Shown piece after piece: positions 1 through 8,892 of a stretch of DNA of 64,000 nt. The notes below the pieces were generated by a model. It was given only the letters and a program-made list of their open reading frames with translations, was not told where the DNA came from and made no database searches. The translations under genes and the position numbers were made by a program. Source of the DNA: an uncultured Arenicella sp. (GTDB lineage: Bacteria; Pseudomonadota; Gammaproteobacteria; Arenicellales; Arenicellaceae); the NCBI GenBank assembly GCA_947499305.1, contig CANMNN010000002.1:124001-188000 (forward strand), in the 5' to 3' direction. Every line of letters starts with the position of its first letter. Positions within the stretch are counted from its first letter, which is position 1.

Positions 1-1
1 G

Positions 2-2470
2 AAACAACAAATTCAAGATGCAGGATTGGCCATTGATTTGCCCGATCTAGAGCGCCCAGATTTCAATAGTCGCATAAAAGCCGTTATTGATGGAGCGAGC
101 AATTCAGGCATCGATATGCAAACGCTGCTGACCCAAGACCATGCTGGCATTGCCAACCTAGAGAGCAAACTCGATAAATTAATAGACTCCGAAAGAGCTC
201 ACCAAGCCCTGGCAAACCGCTTACATCAACCTACAGATCAAACACCAAGTATTCGAGATGCAATTTTAGGACAAGTTAGTCAGCGTAAGCAAAAGCAACA
301 TCGTCTCGCTGAGCAAACAAGCGCAAAGAAGCGTGAGGTTCTTCGTCTTGAAAATCAGAGCGTTAGCTATCCACATTTTGTTGAAGCCGCTCTTAAAGCT
401 ATTAGCTCTCAGTGCCCCCAAGCACGCCCGAATGTATTATGCGACTTTATTAATATTAATGAAGCTGAATGGCAAATGTCGATTGAAGGCTACTTAGGTG
501 GCAGTCGATTTTGCATAATTGTAGAGCCAGAGTTCGAGGCAGAAGCCGCGAAAATTGTGAGGAATATGCCCGGTCGCCGCAATGGCGCAAAGGTGATTCA
601 AGGCTGGAAAGCACAACGAGACGCGAACAAGCTTACGCCGCCCAAAAACTCAATTCTCAATGTGATGAGCTTTGATCACAAGATCGCCGAATATTACGTT
701 AAAGGAGCTTACGGTAATGTTGTTCGGGTTGATGACGAACAGGCACTTCGAGAGACAGCCAGAGGGATCACTCCTTACGGCCTTGGCTCTGGAGGGTACA
801 CAATTTTTCGCTGCGACATAGATGAGTCCGAACTTGTATTTGGTCGAGGAGCTCGCGAGCGCGCCCTTCGAGCCAAACAAATTCAACTTGAAGAACTTCA
901 AACACAGAGTTATCAGGCTGAACAATCTGCCAGAAAAGCCCAAGTCTGCCTAAAGACCATAGAAGAAATTCAGAATGTGACAATTTCTTCTGTAATACGC
1001 GAGATGCTTGAACTCTATAGAAATATTGAACAGGATCGCTACCGACTGGAGGCCATAGATCTAAGCGATTTTACGAATCTTGAACGGGAGCTTCAGGACA
1101 AACGAGATGATTTATCCCAAGTAGAAGACCAATCTAGAGAACTTCAGACAACACTCGGGCGCTTACAAAGCGAGCAAAACGGCCTAAACAATAAAGTCAA
1201 AGACCTCAGCGACCTGCAGGATATTTTGCAAGACCAGCGCGAAAGCAAAGAAGCTGAGATTGAGTCGATTAACGAAATCTACCAAGATTTCGACGCGCAA
1301 TCAGAGATTGAAGAAGCTGAACAACAAGCCCTACAACACGCAAAAGCTAGCGATGCCAATGACAGCTATGAGACAGAGTTGCGAGCCTATCAACAGCAGT
1401 GCGATGCCTTGGAACGCCAGCTCGATAAGTGCGTGTTACAGCACAATCAATTTTGCCGCAAAGAAGACAGTATTGTTTATATGGTTGACACCGGCGAGGC
1501 TGGTACTGAACACCATAACACTCAATGGTTCAAACGAATTCGACTAGTGCTGAGAGAAGCAAGATCAGCAATAAATCGCTTGAAAAACAACATATTAGTG
1601 GGTAAACATGAGAAGTTACTTAGCTTGAAAGATAGTTTTAATACAGCTTTTGTAAGTAACTTATGTCATTCAATTTATCAATCTATCAATGATGGTAAAC
1701 GCATCCTAGATGAACTCAATCGCGAACTAGAATCACACCTCTTTGGTACTGACCAAGAACGCTATCATTTCGGCTATCAATGGGTGCCAGAATTTCAAGA
1801 GTATCAACGTTTCTTCAAAGAAGTAATAAATCTCCCTAGTTTGGGCGACGGTAGCAGCTTATTCGATGCCGATCTAGGTGAGAAATCTGTGCTAGTTCGC
1901 GACAAATTACTTGCTATGTTACTCGATAATGACGAGCAAACAGCGTTACGTGAACTCAAGCGTTTGAGTGATTACCGCAATTATCGCTCTTATGAAATAT
2001 ACAAGACCCCCATGGGCAAAGCTGAAATCGCCTTGAGCCAATACGGCACAGGCTCTGGTGGTCAGTTAGAAACGCCTGCCTATATAATTCGATCAGCGGC
2101 GGTCACCTCGGCGTTTAAATTCAACGAAGGTGCAACACACTGCCGTATGGTACTCGTCGACGAAGCCTTCTCGAAAATGGACGAAGCTCGTTCGCGTGAA
2201 GTCATCAATTATTTAACTAATGAATTAGGCCTACAACTTATCTTCATTATGCCGACTAGTAAATCGGGGCCTTTCATGGACCTAATTAGCCATCAAACCA
2301 TTTTCAGTAAGTGCCCCTCTCCCAATCCAATTGGCGAGCTGAATACACAGGTATTAGTTGATCGCAAAGTGTGTAATAGAGATAAAATTAAAGAGTTGTG
2401 GGCACAACACCGCCGTAATATTCGAGACCAAACGAGCCTTGATTTCATGCAAGAGTTTGTTCACGAATGA
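2..2470 (+). CDS. jetC: Wadjet defence SMC-like ATPase JetC, 5' truncated by window edge
   Basis: C-terminal 822 codons or so of an SMC/MukB-like ATPase. The frame is open to the left edge, so the TTG at 26 is not the real start and the N-terminal head with Walker A lies outside. A long Gln/Glu-rich coiled coil is visible, roughly from nt 850 to 1450. It is followed by an ABC signature-like SGGQ (about nt 2050-2063) and a Walker B motif, LVDEAF (about nt 2150-2167). Family members are about 1100 residues. The stop overlaps the jetD start by 4 nt (ATGA), so the two genes are translationally coupled. In Wadjet systems JetC is the motor of the JetABC complex, which extrudes loops on circular plasmids before JetD cuts. 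The family call rests on the C-terminal ATPase half plus JetD directly downstream. jetA and jetB should lie just left of the window. Confidence 0.88.
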   Translation, partial: KQQIQDAGLAIDLPDLERPDFNSRIKAVIDGASNSGIDMQTLLTQDHAGIANLESKLDKLIDSERAHQALANRLHQPTDQTPSIRDAILGQVSQRKQKQHRLAEQTSAKKREVLRLENQSVSYPHFVEAALKAISSQCPQARPNVLCDFININEAEWQMSIEGYLGGSRFCIIVEPEFEAEAAKIVRNMPGRRNGAKVIQGWKAQRDANKLTPPKNSILNVMSFDHKIAEYYVKGAYGNVVRVDDEQALRETARGITPYGLGSGGYTIFRCDIDESELVFGRGARERALRAKQIQLEELQTQSYQAEQSARKAQVCLKTIEEIQNVTISSVIREMLELYRNIEQDRYRLEAIDLSDFTNLERELQDKRDDLSQVEDQSRELQTTLGRLQSEQNGLNNKVKDLSDLQDILQDQRESKEAEIESINEIYQDFDAQSEIEEAEQQALQHAKASDANDSYETELRAYQQQCDALERQLDKCVLQHNQFCRKEDSIVYMVDTGEAGTEHHNTQWFKRIRLVLREARSAINRLKNNILVGKHEKLLSLKDSFNTAFVSNLCHSIYQSINDGKRILDELNRELESHLFGTDQERYHFGYQWVPEFQEYQRFFKEVINLPSLGDGSSLFDADLGEKSVLVRDKLLAMLLDNDEQTALRELKRLSDYRNYRSYEIYKTPMGKAEIALSQYGTGSGGQLETPAYIIRSAAVTSAFKFNEGATHCRMVLVDEAFSKMDEARSREVINYLTNELGLQLIFIMPTSKSGPFMDLISHQTIFSKCPSPNPIGELNTQVLVDRKVCNRDKIKELWAQHRRNIRDQTSLDFMQEFVHE

Positions 2471-3669
2471 GCACAGAGGTACCCACTTGGGTTACTGACA
2501 ATACGCTGATCGAGCGGCTACTGCATCTTTTTGTTGATATGTGTGAACCGCCAGTATCTAGTACATATTCGCAAAAGCTTACTTCAAGCGCGTGGCCAGA
2601 ACTTTTCGACTTTTCTAACAATGAGCACGCTTCTTTATGGTGTGTTATCGAGCAAAAACTACATAGCGAACATTCGATAATTAAACCTATTCGTTATGGC
2701 AGTGAAAGAAAGATCGAAGACGAAAGAATAGTATATGACCACGTGACGCTCGATTTTAACCCATCGAAAGAACCGCTAGTCCGGCACTGGCTGCATCGCC
2801 CCGCTCAATTAGCTTACGCAAAACAATGGTCACTTGCACTTGAGGGCTTCCCCGAGTTTAGGTCTGGCCCTTTAGCTGCGAAGATACAACATAAAACTGC
2901 GTCGGCACACGAAATACTCATAGGTTTTAAAGTCGCTAAAACCCTTATAGATACAATGGATGTGCAAATGCAGAGAATTAGCTTAAGAGGGCTTTCTGCT
3001 CGCTGTTTTTGGGGTGATTCAAAATTTTTGGATCATCGAAGAAATTTGATAAACGCCCTATTCCCTAATGCGATTAATGTTGTACGAAACCGGCTGATCA
3101 TGATGTCGGCTTACGTTCCTGAAAATTTAAAGCGCGTTATATTCGTGGAGAATTTTGACAGCTTTCTGAGTTTGGTTGCAGCGATTAGGGACAGTAACCA
3201 TGAGTACTGCACGGCAATAATCTACAGCGCCGGATATCGAGGGGCTGCAAGCGCAATTCGAGAGCGTGGTGAAAGCCAATTCTTAACAATAAATATCAGC
3301 ACAGAGCGGTCGGTATCCGAATTTCAAAATTGGTGGTATCAAGAAACAGATAGACAAGTCGAATGCCTGTTTTGGGGAGATTTAGACTTTGAAGGTTTAA
3401 AGATACTCAGTAGCTTGCGCGTAAACTTCCCTGGAACCGTCGCTTGGCGAGGTGCCTATGAATTGATTGTGGAATACCATCGCGAGGGCTTGGGTCACAG
3501 ACCAGATCAGGCTGGTAAGGAAAATCAAAAGCTACCAGAGAATACTGGCTGTGATTACAGTGACAAAGTTTTGAGGCCACTATTGTTAGAAAGCGTGCGC
3601 TTTATTGATCAAGAGGTGATCAATAAAGCGCAACTTATGAAAGTTTTAAGTCGATTTAAAACTTTGTAG
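2467..3669 (+). CDS. jetD: Wadjet nuclease subunit JetD (DUF3322/DUF2220, Toprim-like)
   Basis: A 400-residue protein with a DUF3322-like N-terminal half and a DUF2220 C-terminal half that folds like the Toprim domain of topoisomerase VI A. The Toprim acidic residues are visible: a Glu in VIFVENFDSF (about residue 220) and the Asp pair in WGDLDFEG (about residue 300). Known JetD proteins are homodimeric DNA nucleases that cleave plasmids stalled by JetABC. The ATG overlaps the jetC stop by 4 nt. It is the last gene of the operon and converges on htpX with only about 20 nt between the stops. No obvious hairpin terminator is seen there. The full-length form with its acidic residues intact suggests a working protein. 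Confidence 0.9.
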   Translation: MSTEVPTWVTDNTLIERLLHLFVDMCEPPVSSTYSQKLTSSAWPELFDFSNNEHASLWCVIEQKLHSEHSIIKPIRYGSERKIEDERIVYDHVTLDFNPSKEPLVRHWLHRPAQLAYAKQWSLALEGFPEFRSGPLAAKIQHKTASAHEILIGFKVAKTLIDTMDVQMQRISLRGLSARCFWGDSKFLDHRRNLINALFPNAINVVRNRLIMMSAYVPENLKRVIFVENFDSFLSLVAAIRDSNHEYCTAIIYSAGYRGAASAIRERGESQFLTINISTERSVSEFQNWWYQETDRQVECLFWGDLDFEGLKILSSLRVNFPGTVAWRGAYELIVEYHREGLGHRPDQAGKENQKLPENTGCDYSDKVLRPLLLESVRFIDQEVINKAQLMKVLSRFKTL

Positions 3670-3691
3670 TTTTAACGTTCCAAAACTAAAG

Positions 3692-4525
3692 CTAAGAATT
3701 ATTAGCTTTCAACGCTGCGATTCGATCATCAAGTGGAGGATGAGTCGAAAACAAGCTCTTAACACTGCTATTAATGCCAAATGCAGCCAGCTGATTTGGA
3801 AGTTCTCCAGCTTGCCCTTGCTTTAAACGCTCCAAGGCGCCAATCATTGCTGCCGAACTTGCATACTTTGCACCGCCTTCGTCAGCGCGGAATTCGCGAT
3901 GTCTGCTGAAAAAAGCAACAATTATGCTTGCTAAAAAGCCAAATACAATTTGACCGCCAAAGTAACCAACATAGTAACCAATGCCACGGCCGTCTCGGTC
4001 GATAGCCATCGCAAGAGCGCGGGCGAGCAATAGAACAAACGTGTTAACAACGCCTTGGATCAGCGTTAAAGTAATCATGTCGCCGTTTGCAACGTGGGCA
4101 ATTTCATGCCCCATGACGGCCTCGGCTTCTTCACGGCTCATATTACGCAACAATCCTGTGCTCACCGCCACCAATGCATTGTTCTTGTTTGCACCAGTCG
4201 CAAAAGCGTTCATGTCAGGAGTATCAAAGATGCCTACCTCAGGCATGCCGATACCAGCTTGCTTCGCCTGCCGAGCGACGGTTGATACCAGCCATTGCTC
4301 TGTCTCGTTTCGCGGTGTATCAATAACGTGCACGCCAGCGCCCCGTTTAGCCATCGATTTAGACATCAACAACGACACAATCGACCCGCCAAAGCCAAAA
4401 AGCAGAGCCATAATTAGAAAGCTAGTGTCCTGATTGCGGTATTCAGCCGGCATGAACATCATAATAATGCTCACAACGACCATAATCGCAGCATTCGTAG
4501 CCAAAAAATAGAAAATACGTCTCAC
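3692..4525 (-). CDS. htpX: Membrane zinc metalloprotease HtpX
   Basis: A 277-residue M48B protease that degrades misfolded inner-membrane proteins alongside FtsH. Two N-terminal membrane helices (about residues 5-25 and 36-55) precede the zinc motif HEIAH at 140-144. The third ligand is likely E216 in FRADEGG. Two further hydrophobic stretches lie at about 155-175 and 188-207. The E. coli protein is 293 residues with the same order. The start is GTG, supported by a GAGGA ribosome site 6 nt upstream. A candidate heat-shock-type promoter lies upstream. The gene is divergent from the TerB-like pair. Assignment is firm. Confidence 0.96.
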   Translation of the reverse strand: MRRIFYFLATNAAIMVVVSIIMMFMPAEYRNQDTSFLIMALLFGFGGSIVSLLMSKSMAKRGAGVHVIDTPRNETEQWLVSTVARQAKQAGIGMPEVGIFDTPDMNAFATGANKNNALVAVSTGLLRNMSREEAEAVMGHEIAHVANGDMITLTLIQGVVNTFVLLLARALAMAIDRDGRGIGYYVGYFGGQIVFGFLASIIVAFFSRHREFRADEGGAKYASSAAMIGALERLKQGQAGELPNQLAAFGINSSVKSLFSTHPPLDDRIAALKANNS

Positions 4526-4554
4526 AATTAGTCCTCAGGAATAAGTTTGCATAT

Positions 4555-4584
4555 AATATGCGATTGAAGTGTGCATGATTCAAG
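4555..4584 (-). promoter_or_regulatory. Candidate sigma-32-like promoter of htpX
   Basis: On the minus strand CTTGAA (4584-4579) is followed after 16 nt by CGCATATT (4562-4555). This resembles the heat-shock sigma consensus CTTGAA/CCCCATnT with an imperfect -10. It lies about 30 nt before the htpX GTG. The -35 hexamer also forms one arm of a short TTGAA/TTCAA inverted repeat, so a repressor site is an alternative reading. E. coli htpX is stress-induced, which makes the reading plausible. Confidence 0.3.
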
Positions 4585-4694
4585 TCACGAAAACTAATAT
4601 TTATTTCATAGAGTTCTAATTCGCGTGAACAGCGGCTTTTAAATAGGCTCTTTTTTCTAGAACAACATCGATAGACAACCATAGAGAACAAAGC

Positions 4695-5162
4695 GTGTTA
4701 AAAACACTCAAGACTTTATTTAAAAGCGCCAAGGTCAAGAAAGACCCAAGCGATCAAGACTTAAAGCTCGCGGCGGCAACTCTGATGTTTGAGGTTGTAC
4801 GCTCGGACGGCAGAATCGACCAAGTAGAGCTCATTTACATGGGCGAAATATTACGCAGAGAGTTTAAGTTAAGCGAAACCGAGCTTGAGGAGCTTTTTAA
4901 ACTGGCAAAAGATACGGCCAACGAAGCTACCAGTTTACAAGGATTTACTCGAGATATATGCGACAACTGGGGAAACCCTAAACGCATGAAATTATTAGAA
5001 TATTTATGGATGCTCGCACTCGCCGACGATCAGATCGATCCGCATGAACGTCATCTAGTCAGAAAGGTTGCCGGCCTTTTATATCTAAACGAAGCGCAAA
5101 TTCTAGAATCACGAGAGCAAGCAAAGAGAGAATTAGGAATATCAAAGACCAATAAATCTTAA
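4695..5162 (+). CDS. TerB-like helical domain protein (first of tandem pair)
   Basis: A 155-residue cytosolic, all-helical protein of the TerB-like superfamily. The family pattern is seen in LAAATLMFEVVRSDGRID (about residues 28-45), with acidic residues after the Ser-Asp-Gly turn. It recurs in LALADDQIDPHERHLV (about residues 110-126), the second half of the internal duplication typical of TerB folds. The start is GTG with a weak ribosome site. No TerC, TerD or TerZ gene is nearby, so tellurite resistance should not be assumed. Such solitary TerB proteins often lie near membrane stress genes, and here htpX is divergent. The next gene is a clear paralogue. Function unknown. Confidence 0.8.
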   Translation: MLKTLKTLFKSAKVKKDPSDQDLKLAAATLMFEVVRSDGRIDQVELIYMGEILRREFKLSETELEELFKLAKDTANEATSLQGFTRDICDNWGNPKRMKLLEYLWMLALADDQIDPHERHLVRKVAGLLYLNEAQILESREQAKRELGISKTNKS

Positions 5163-5293
5163 GCATAATTTGAATTTGTAGCTAAGTTTTCGCGCGCAAA
5201 CCGCCTAGTCCATCTGTCGTATATGCTCTGATAGTTTCAACCTTTAATATGCACATGTTAGTTAAACAATGGGTATAAAAAGGGTTAAACACT

Positions 5294-5758
5294 ATGACTT
5301 TTTCAGAGCAAATGAGTATTCGGCAAGACGAAGTTCGCGCTGAGGCATCAAACCAAGACGTAGACTTACACTTAATCGCGGCAACTTTGATGTTTGCAGT
5401 AATCCGCGCTGATGGTGACACTGATCATCTTGAACTAGCGCATATGGTCGACATCATGCGATCTAGATACGCTCTTAGCAGTGAAGAAATCTCTAGTTTA
5501 ATCTTTTCAGCGCGCAGAGCGAGTGTTGGCGACCAAGGCCTTGAAGCTCTTGCGCAACAATTGTGTAAACACTGGAGCCCTAAAGAGCGCGAACAATTGC
5601 TCAACGATTTTTGGTTTCTTGCTACTGCAGACCGAGAAATTAGAATTGATGAACGTTTGGTCATTGAGCTAATTGCCAATAATTTGCAGCTAGAAGCCGA
5701 CGACATCACCAAAGCACGCTACATGGCAGAGCAAAGGCTAGAATTAAACATCAGCTAG
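5294..5758 (+). CDS. TerB-like helical domain protein (second of tandem pair)
   Basis: A 154-residue paralogue of the preceding gene. It aligns along its length, with IAATLMFAVIRADGDTD against LAAATLMFEVVRSDGRID and FLATADREIRIDERLV against MLALADDQIDPHERHLV. The N-terminus lacks the Lys-rich segment of the first copy. The ATG is preceded by AGGG 9 nt upstream. The 131-nt gap between the two genes is long enough for an independent promoter. It probably arose by local duplication followed by clear divergence. No catalytic residues are recognisable beyond the acidic positions that may bind metal. Function unknown. Confidence 0.8.
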   Translation: MTFSEQMSIRQDEVRAEASNQDVDLHLIAATLMFAVIRADGDTDHLELAHMVDIMRSRYALSSEEISSLIFSARRASVGDQGLEALAQQLCKHWSPKEREQLLNDFWFLATADREIRIDERLVIELIANNLQLEADDITKARYMAEQRLELNIS

Positions 5759-5806
5759 CCCTACAATACTGGTTGTTTCTGATGTTCTTCACTAATAACA
5801 ACAAAT

Positions 5807-6907
5807 ATGACCAGACTTACTTCAACCCTACTCGCTTGTCTCTTGCTCTTGGGTGCTTGCTCACAAGAGCAAGCCGATCAAAACACTCCCAGTACTGACC
5901 AAGTATATCCTGCCAAGATCATTAAGCTCAAATTGGCCCATGGCTGGCCGAAGGGATACCCTATTTTTGGCGAGTCGGTGGAGCACTACAAGGAACTCGT
6001 AGAAAGCATGTCTGATGGGCGAATCCAGCTAACCGTCGACAGCACTAACAAGCACAAATCTGCGTTCGGTATTTTTGATTTCATCAAAAGCGGCCAATAC
6101 GACATAGGTCAGTCAGCTTCTTACTATTACGGTGGCAAAGATCCAGACGCCCTTTTTTTCTCGTCTATGCCATTTAGCATGACAACTCAAGAACAGTGGG
6201 CGTGGTTTTACGAAGGCGGCGGCCTCGAGCTCGCCAATGAGGTTTATGCAAAACACAACATGCAAGTCATGCTCGCAGGCAACACCGGCATGCAAATGGG
6301 CGGTTGGTTTCGTAAGGAAATAAATACAGTCGATGACCTTAAAGGTTTAAAAATGCGTATTCCAGGCTTTGGCGGCAAAGTCATTGCCGGCGTCGGCGCT
6401 GTACCAACCAACATTCCAACGGGTGAACTATACCAAGCACTCGAACGCGGAACCATTGATGCTTTAGAATGGGTTGGTCCCGGTTTGGACCTTCGTATGG
6501 GGTTCCACAAAGTTGCACCCTACTATTACAGCGGTTGGCATGAGCCTGGCACTGAATTGATGTACTTTTTCAATAAAGACAGTATGGCGAAGCTTCCCCA
6601 GTGGGCGAAATCAATATTGTTAAACGCTGCTAAGCTGACTTCTTACAACATGACGACTTCAACCTTTGCCGCCAACGCCGATAATTGGCAAGCTATCTCA
6701 AGCCAATATCCAAATGTTCAGGTCAAACAGTTTCCAGCAGAAGTGATGGCCGCGCTAAAAGAATCTAATAGCGCCCTAATCGAACAAGAAAAGGCTCGTA
6801 GCCCAATCGCCAAGCGTATTATTGAGTCGCGTGAAGAGTATCTAAAGAAAGCTCGAATGTGGACTACCATAGGAGAGCAGCTATATTTAGAGTCAGTCGC
6901 CAATTAA
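5807..6907 (+). CDS. dctP: TRAP transporter substrate-binding lipoprotein (DctP family, TakP-like)
   Basis: A 366-residue periplasmic binding protein of a tripartite ATP-independent transporter. The N-terminus is a lipoprotein signal with lipobox LLGAC (Cys18), so it is likely membrane-tethered. R184 in LKMRIPGFGG is the usual carboxylate-binding arginine of DctP proteins. The EWVGP block (about 221-225) and the nearby Tyr/Trp-rich segment resemble the TakP branch, which binds 2-oxo acids and related monocarboxylates. The substrate itself is an inference. The stop is followed almost at once by the small membrane subunit, so P, Q and M form one operon. Confidence 0.92.
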   Translation: MTRLTSTLLACLLLLGACSQEQADQNTPSTDQVYPAKIIKLKLAHGWPKGYPIFGESVEHYKELVESMSDGRIQLTVDSTNKHKSAFGIFDFIKSGQYDIGQSASYYYGGKDPDALFFSSMPFSMTTQEQWAWFYEGGGLELANEVYAKHNMQVMLAGNTGMQMGGWFRKEINTVDDLKGLKMRIPGFGGKVIAGVGAVPTNIPTGELYQALERGTIDALEWVGPGLDLRMGFHKVAPYYYSGWHEPGTELMYFFNKDSMAKLPQWAKSILLNAAKLTSYNMTTSTFAANADNWQAISSQYPNVQVKQFPAEVMAALKESNSALIEQEKARSPIAKRIIESREEYLKKARMWTTIGEQLYLESVAN

Positions 6908-6917
6908 GTTGGCAGTC

Positions 6918-7514
6918 ATGGTACAGACTTACATTCGCTTTACTCAAGCTCTGGTTCGCGCCCTTGGCGCTATTGCCAGTGGTTTATTAATTCTGTTGGT
7001 ATTGATGATGTGCTACAACGTCATCGCCCGCTACGCATTTAGCGCGTCCTCTATTGGTCTCGAAGAGCTGACATGGCATGCCTACGCGGCCATATTCTTA
7101 CTTGGTATTCCATACGCCTTACAAACCGGCTCTCATGTCCGAGTTGACCTACTTTATGAGCGTTTTTCCGAGCTTAATCAACATAAAGTAGATCTAATAG
7201 GGACTGCCCTATTTCTAGTACCGGCCTGCGCGATAGTGATTTACACTGGCTGGCAATTCACTTTAGCCGCGTATCAGCTAGGGCCACAACCAGGGTCGGT
7301 GTCAGAGTTTTTTACGCAATTAGTCTCAAGCGGTATCGGCGAACGATCGCAGGACCCAGGCGGGTTATTGAACCGATGGATAATCAAAGCGGTCATACCA
7401 TTGTCCTTTATATTTTTATTGATGTCTGCCGTCGCAACATTTTTAGAAAAATGGCTGTCATACAAGACAATATGTGATTCGAAAACTGAATCAAAGCAGG
7501 GCCCCGAACAATGA
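6918..7514 (+). CDS. dctQ: TRAP transporter small permease (DctQ family)
   Basis: A roughly 198-residue inner-membrane protein with four hydrophobic segments (about residues 12-35, 45-70, 90-110 and 150-180). The EELTWHAYAAIFLLGIPYAL block is typical of DctQ. It pairs with the large permease to form the sodium-driven channel. An in-frame TTG at 6909 would add three residues; the ATG at 6918 is preferred, although neither has a good ribosome site. The end overlaps the next gene by 4 nt (ATGA). The tail after the last helix is hydrophilic and cytoplasmic. Confidence 0.9.
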   Translation: MVQTYIRFTQALVRALGAIASGLLILLVLMMCYNVIARYAFSASSIGLEELTWHAYAAIFLLGIPYALQTGSHVRVDLLYERFSELNQHKVDLIGTALFLVPACAIVIYTGWQFTLAAYQLGPQPGSVSEFFTQLVSSGIGERSQDPGGLLNRWIIKAVIPLSFIFLLMSAVATFLEKWLSYKTICDSKTESKQGPEQ

Positions 7515-8833
7515 TCGGAATTTCAATTTTTCTCGTTGCCTTAGCCCTTCTACTTCTCGGGTACCCAGTTGCCTTTACATTCGCCGCTATCGGAGCCTTG
7601 TTTGTGGTGTTGTTTGCGGATCCCAGTCAGCTTGCTCAAATTCCATACCGAATTTACTCGAACATGGGCGACAACGGCGAAGGCCAAGTGCTGATGGCAG
7701 TGCCACTATTTATTTTCATGGGGATCATCCTACAAAGAACTAAGCTCGCCGAGCAACTGCTTGAATCAATGGGGCAACTATTTGGTTCTCTACGCGGAGG
7801 CTTAGCAATTTCTACTATTTTAGTAGGAGCTTTGCTTGCTGCGTCAACCGGTGTTGTTGGTGCGAGTGTTGTAGCAATGGGTTTGATTTCTTTGCCTGTG
7901 ATGTTGAGACATGGTTATAAAACCGAACTCGCGACGGGCACAATAACGGCGGCAGGAACTCTCGGGCAGCTAATTCCGCCATCGATCGTGTTAATAATAC
8001 TCGGTGATGTTCTAAATGTTCCCGTGGGCGATCTGTTTCGAGCTGCACTCAAACCAGGCTTGGTGTTAATTGGCGCCTACATCGCCTATGTGGTGATCTA
8101 CGGTTTGATTAAGCCTGAAGCGGCGCCAGTGATACCGCAATCTGATCTATCGGCTTCTAGAGCAAAGATCATTCGCCAAGCTCTAATTGCAGTAATACCG
8201 CCATTGGCCCTCATCTTGGTGGTCTTGGGGTCAATTTTCAACGCAGTCGCGACCCCAACTGAATCATCAGCACTTGGTTGCTTAGGCGCTGTAATTTTGG
8301 CCGTTCTGTATCGAAAGTTTTCATTTAAAATGCTTTGGGAGAGCGCGCATGAAACCGTAAAGATTACTGCGATGGTATTCGCAGTGCTTCTCGGAGCTTC
8401 GATATTTTCAATGGGCTTTTCCTATACTGGTGGTGAAGAACAAGTAGAGCAATTGCTCTTATCAATACCTGGTGAAAAGTGGGGCTTTCTGATCGCGATC
8501 ATGTTGCTGATTACCATTTTGGGCTTTTTCCTCGACTACATAGAGATTTCTTACATTGTATTGCCACTAGTCTATGCTGTTGTTGTTGAACTCGGCATCA
8601 ACCAAGTTTGGTTCGCGATCTTAGTGGCGATGAACCTTCAGACTTCGTTTCTAACACCGCCGTTTGGGTTCGCCCTGTTCTACTTAAAAGGCGTTGCCCC
8701 AAATAGTGTACAAACTGCACATATTTATCGCGGGGTTATTCCGTTCATCGCGATCCAACTCGCGGTTTTACTGAGCATGCTATTTTTCCCTGAATGGTAC
8801 GGCATGAGCGCGGAACAACCGAGCCTTTGGTGA
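7511..8833 (+). CDS. dctM: TRAP transporter large permease (DctM family)
   Basis: A 440-residue polytopic membrane protein with about 11-12 hydrophobic segments, the ion/substrate transport subunit. Family landmarks are VPLFIFMGIIL near residue 60, the small-residue stretch around LLAASTGVVGASVVAMG (about 105) and LGQLIPPSIVLII (about 150). A second half with TSFLTPPFGFALFY lies near residue 380. The length matches the family. The ATG overlaps the small permease stop. The stop codon sits inside the first unit of a 17-bp tandem repeat, so the last residues (PSLW) are repeat-encoded. Confidence 0.95.
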   Translation: MIGISIFLVALALLLLGYPVAFTFAAIGALFVVLFADPSQLAQIPYRIYSNMGDNGEGQVLMAVPLFIFMGIILQRTKLAEQLLESMGQLFGSLRGGLAISTILVGALLAASTGVVGASVVAMGLISLPVMLRHGYKTELATGTITAAGTLGQLIPPSIVLIILGDVLNVPVGDLFRAALKPGLVLIGAYIAYVVIYGLIKPEAAPVIPQSDLSASRAKIIRQALIAVIPPLALILVVLGSIFNAVATPTESSALGCLGAVILAVLYRKFSFKMLWESAHETVKITAMVFAVLLGASIFSMGFSYTGGEEQVEQLLLSIPGEKWGFLIAIMLLITILGFFLDYIEISYIVLPLVYAVVVELGINQVWFAILVAMNLQTSFLTPPFGFALFYLKGVAPNSVQTAHIYRGVIPFIAIQLAVLLSMLFFPEWYGMSAEQPSLW

Positions 8834-8875
8834 ACCCGAGCCTTTGGTGAACCCGAGCCTTTGGTGAACCCGAGC
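8821..8875 (+). repeat. 17-bp tandem repeat, 3.2 copies, over the dctM stop codon
   Basis: Three perfect copies of GAGCCTTTGGTGAACCC at 8821-8837, 8838-8854 and 8855-8871, followed by a partial GAGC. The first copy contains the TGA stop of the TRAP large permease. The unit is not a multiple of three, but each unit carries TGA. The array ends about 20 nt before the next gene. It looks like recent slippage duplication. No hairpin is evident within the unit. Confidence 0.95.
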
Positions 8876-8892
8876 AGTGATTAAGAGATAAA

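Noticed and set aside
26-2470. TTG at 26 as the start of the Wadjet ATPase gene
   Set aside because: The frame is open upstream to the window edge and the protein lacks its Walker A head, so the gene is cut rather than short.
3981-4433. 150-codon open frame on the plus strand inside htpX
   Set aside because: It is antisense to a strongly conserved htpX, with no ribosome site and a biased composition expected of a shadow frame.
4695-5758. Tellurite-resistance operon
   Set aside because: Only TerB-fold proteins are present; no TerC, TerD, TerE or TerZ genes adjoin.
8821-8875. CRISPR-like direct repeats
   Set aside because: Units are contiguous without spacers and only 17 bp; this is a plain tandem repeat.
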